DNA of 64,000 bases from G965222535 sp965222535 (GTDB taxonomy: Bacteria; Pseudomonadota; Gammaproteobacteria; HK1), in assembly GCA_965222535.1 (NCBI GenBank), contig OZ244957.1, forward strand, positions 1,984,001 to 2,048,000, given 5' to 3'. This document shows positions 63,194 to 64,000 of this stretch, one piece after another. The notes beneath the pieces were generated by a model. The model searched no databases. It was not told where the DNA came from and saw only the letters and a program-made list of their open reading frames with translations. The position numbers and the translations under genes were made by a program. How positions within the stretch are numbered: position 1 is the stretch's first letter; the number at the start of each line of letters is the position of its first letter.

Positions 63194-64000
63194 ATGGATA
63201 ATGAACAACACAGCTATTGGGCAAAAAAATTATTGAAGGCTCTCGTTAGCAGAGTAAAGAGCTTCAATGGCGGCGATAAGTTCATTACATATGGAATGAT
63301 CGCCAAACAAGTTGGCTATCCTGAACCACACACAGGAAATCTATTTGGAAAAAATATTGGCGATACCTTGGGATATATGGGGCATCTTTTTGACCACATG
63401 CTAATAGAGGGAAAGAGGCCGCCCCTCATCCAATCAATGTGCGTTAGTTCAACGAACAAGTTGCCTGGTGATGGGTTAAAGGAATTTAACATTACATACC
63501 CTTCGCTTAGTAAGGAAAAGAAGAGAGATTTTGCTTTTGCAGAATATCGAAAAATATTTGAGTATGGGGATAGCTGGCTAGAAGTGCTTAAACAGCTATC
63601 AATCAATATCCCCGAGGAAATAGATCAAAAAACAAAGAATACAAAAGAATTGTTCAACCCCTATGGTAGTGAAGGTTCACCAGAGCACAGAGCATTAAGA
63701 GACTACATAGCAAAAAACCCAAATGCAATTGGGCTTGATTACGACATAAAGGGCATTACAGAGTACCCCTTGAAATCAGGCGACTCAATTGATGTTGTAT
63801 TTGAAACTAGCGCTTCAATAACGGCGGTTGAGGTGAAATCAGAGCGATCTGGAAACGATGATATTGAAAGAGGGATCTTCCAATGCATAAAGTATTCTGC
63901 GGTTCTTAGAGCTGAACAATCCATCAAGAAGGAAGAGAAAAACATATCAGTCATCCTCGTTCTTGCAAGTCAACTTTCTAACAGTAATAGAAAGAAAGCG
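63194..64000 (+). CDS. putative PD-(D/E)XK-fold nuclease-like protein, 3' end off window
   Basis: An AT-rich frame from ATG 63194, open for 269 codons to the right edge. The second half has SEGSPEHRALRDYIAKNP, then a beta-hairpin core GDSIDVVFE...ITAVEVKSE, which fits the D-x(n)-E-x-K signature of PD-(D/E)XK restriction-type nucleases, followed by ERGIFQCIKYS. The N-terminal half (FITYGMIAKQVGYPEPHTGN) resembles a winged-helix or DNA-binding segment. It may be a restriction or defence nuclease. Its composition differs strongly from the nuo genes beside it, suggesting recent arrival. I do not recognise the exact family, and the remaining residues lie beyond the window. Confidence 0.6.
   Translation, partial: MDNEQHSYWAKKLLKALVSRVKSFNGGDKFITYGMIAKQVGYPEPHTGNLFGKNIGDTLGYMGHLFDHMLIEGKRPPLIQSMCVSSTNKLPGDGLKEFNITYPSLSKEKKRDFAFAEYRKIFEYGDSWLEVLKQLSINIPEEIDQKTKNTKELFNPYGSEGSPEHRALRDYIAKNPNAIGLDYDIKGITEYPLKSGDSIDVVFETSASITAVEVKSERSGNDDIERGIFQCIKYSAVLRAEQSIKKEEKNISVILVLASQLSNSNRKKA

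Noticed and set aside
1..64000. CRISPR arrays, rRNA genes or prophage structural modules
   Set aside because: No regularly spaced repeats, no rRNA-like stretches and no capsid or tail genes were seen. The TssB/TssC genes match Type VI sheath proteins rather than phage tail sheath.

Overview
The window is about 64 kb of chromosome from a gammaproteobacterium. The housekeeping genes (birA, ispD, glnS, ileS, infA, kdsB, gltX, uvrC, pgsA, nuoH-N, msrA, rimK) are of proteobacterial type. kdsB implies a lipopolysaccharide outer membrane and the nuo genes imply aerobic respiration. Two BCCT transporters suggest a saline or host-associated habitat; this is inference, and I do not commit to a genus. 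Operons look reshuffled, short tandem duplications have damaged genes, and a family of intergenic repeats is scattered throughout. This is the texture of a genome under relaxed selection.

Layout. 1-4017: a large single-chain restriction enzyme (Type ISP: Mrr-like nuclease, SF2 helicase, N6-adenine methylase) running off the left edge. 4.3-10.6 kb: alpha/beta hydrolase, UMF1-type MFS, birA, ispD, a zinc alcohol dehydrogenase and two small c-type cytochromes. 11-18 kb: glnS, a eukaryote-like (type 2) ileS, and an sbcD broken by a 19-bp tandem duplication. 18.4-23 kb: a four-gene island holding only the two Type VI contractile sheath proteins (tssB, tssC), an unrecognised repeat-rich protein and a pentapeptide-repeat protein. 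23-30.4 kb: infA, kdsB, a BCCT transporter, a 1.2-kb gene-free stretch, then an operon of solute-binding protein, second BCCT transporter and Hsp20. 30.8 kb: tRNA-Leu. 31.4-38.5 kb: class III glutamine synthetase with gamma-glutamyltransferase, a CobC-like phosphatase and a lone RND pump. 38.9-44.2 kb: MFS, an ATP-sulfurylase-like/APS kinase fusion, an easily missed selenoprotein W gene with an in-frame UGA, and the rimB-rimK pair. 44.3-48.9 kb: pseudopilin, AT-rich DNA methylase-HNH fusion, msrA, a CorC/HlyC protein and tRNA-Val. 49.4-54.2 kb: gltX, uvrC, pgsA and a GIY-YIG-like gene followed by an attC-like structure. 54.7-62.6 kb: nuoHIJKLMN without nuoA-G. 63.2 kb to the right edge: an AT-rich gene with a PD-(D/E)XK-like signature.

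Most notable: (1) the selenoprotein W/Rdx gene at 42306-42518, with a CGAU motif and a hairpin downstream of the UGA; (2) a dispersed intergenic repeat of about 110-150 bp with a perfect palindrome on one side, in more than a dozen full or partial copies; (3) the minimal TssB/TssC island; (4) a cassette-like gene with an attC-like fold and no integrase; (5) sbcD interrupted by a clean 19-bp duplication. No rRNA gene and no CRISPR array was seen.
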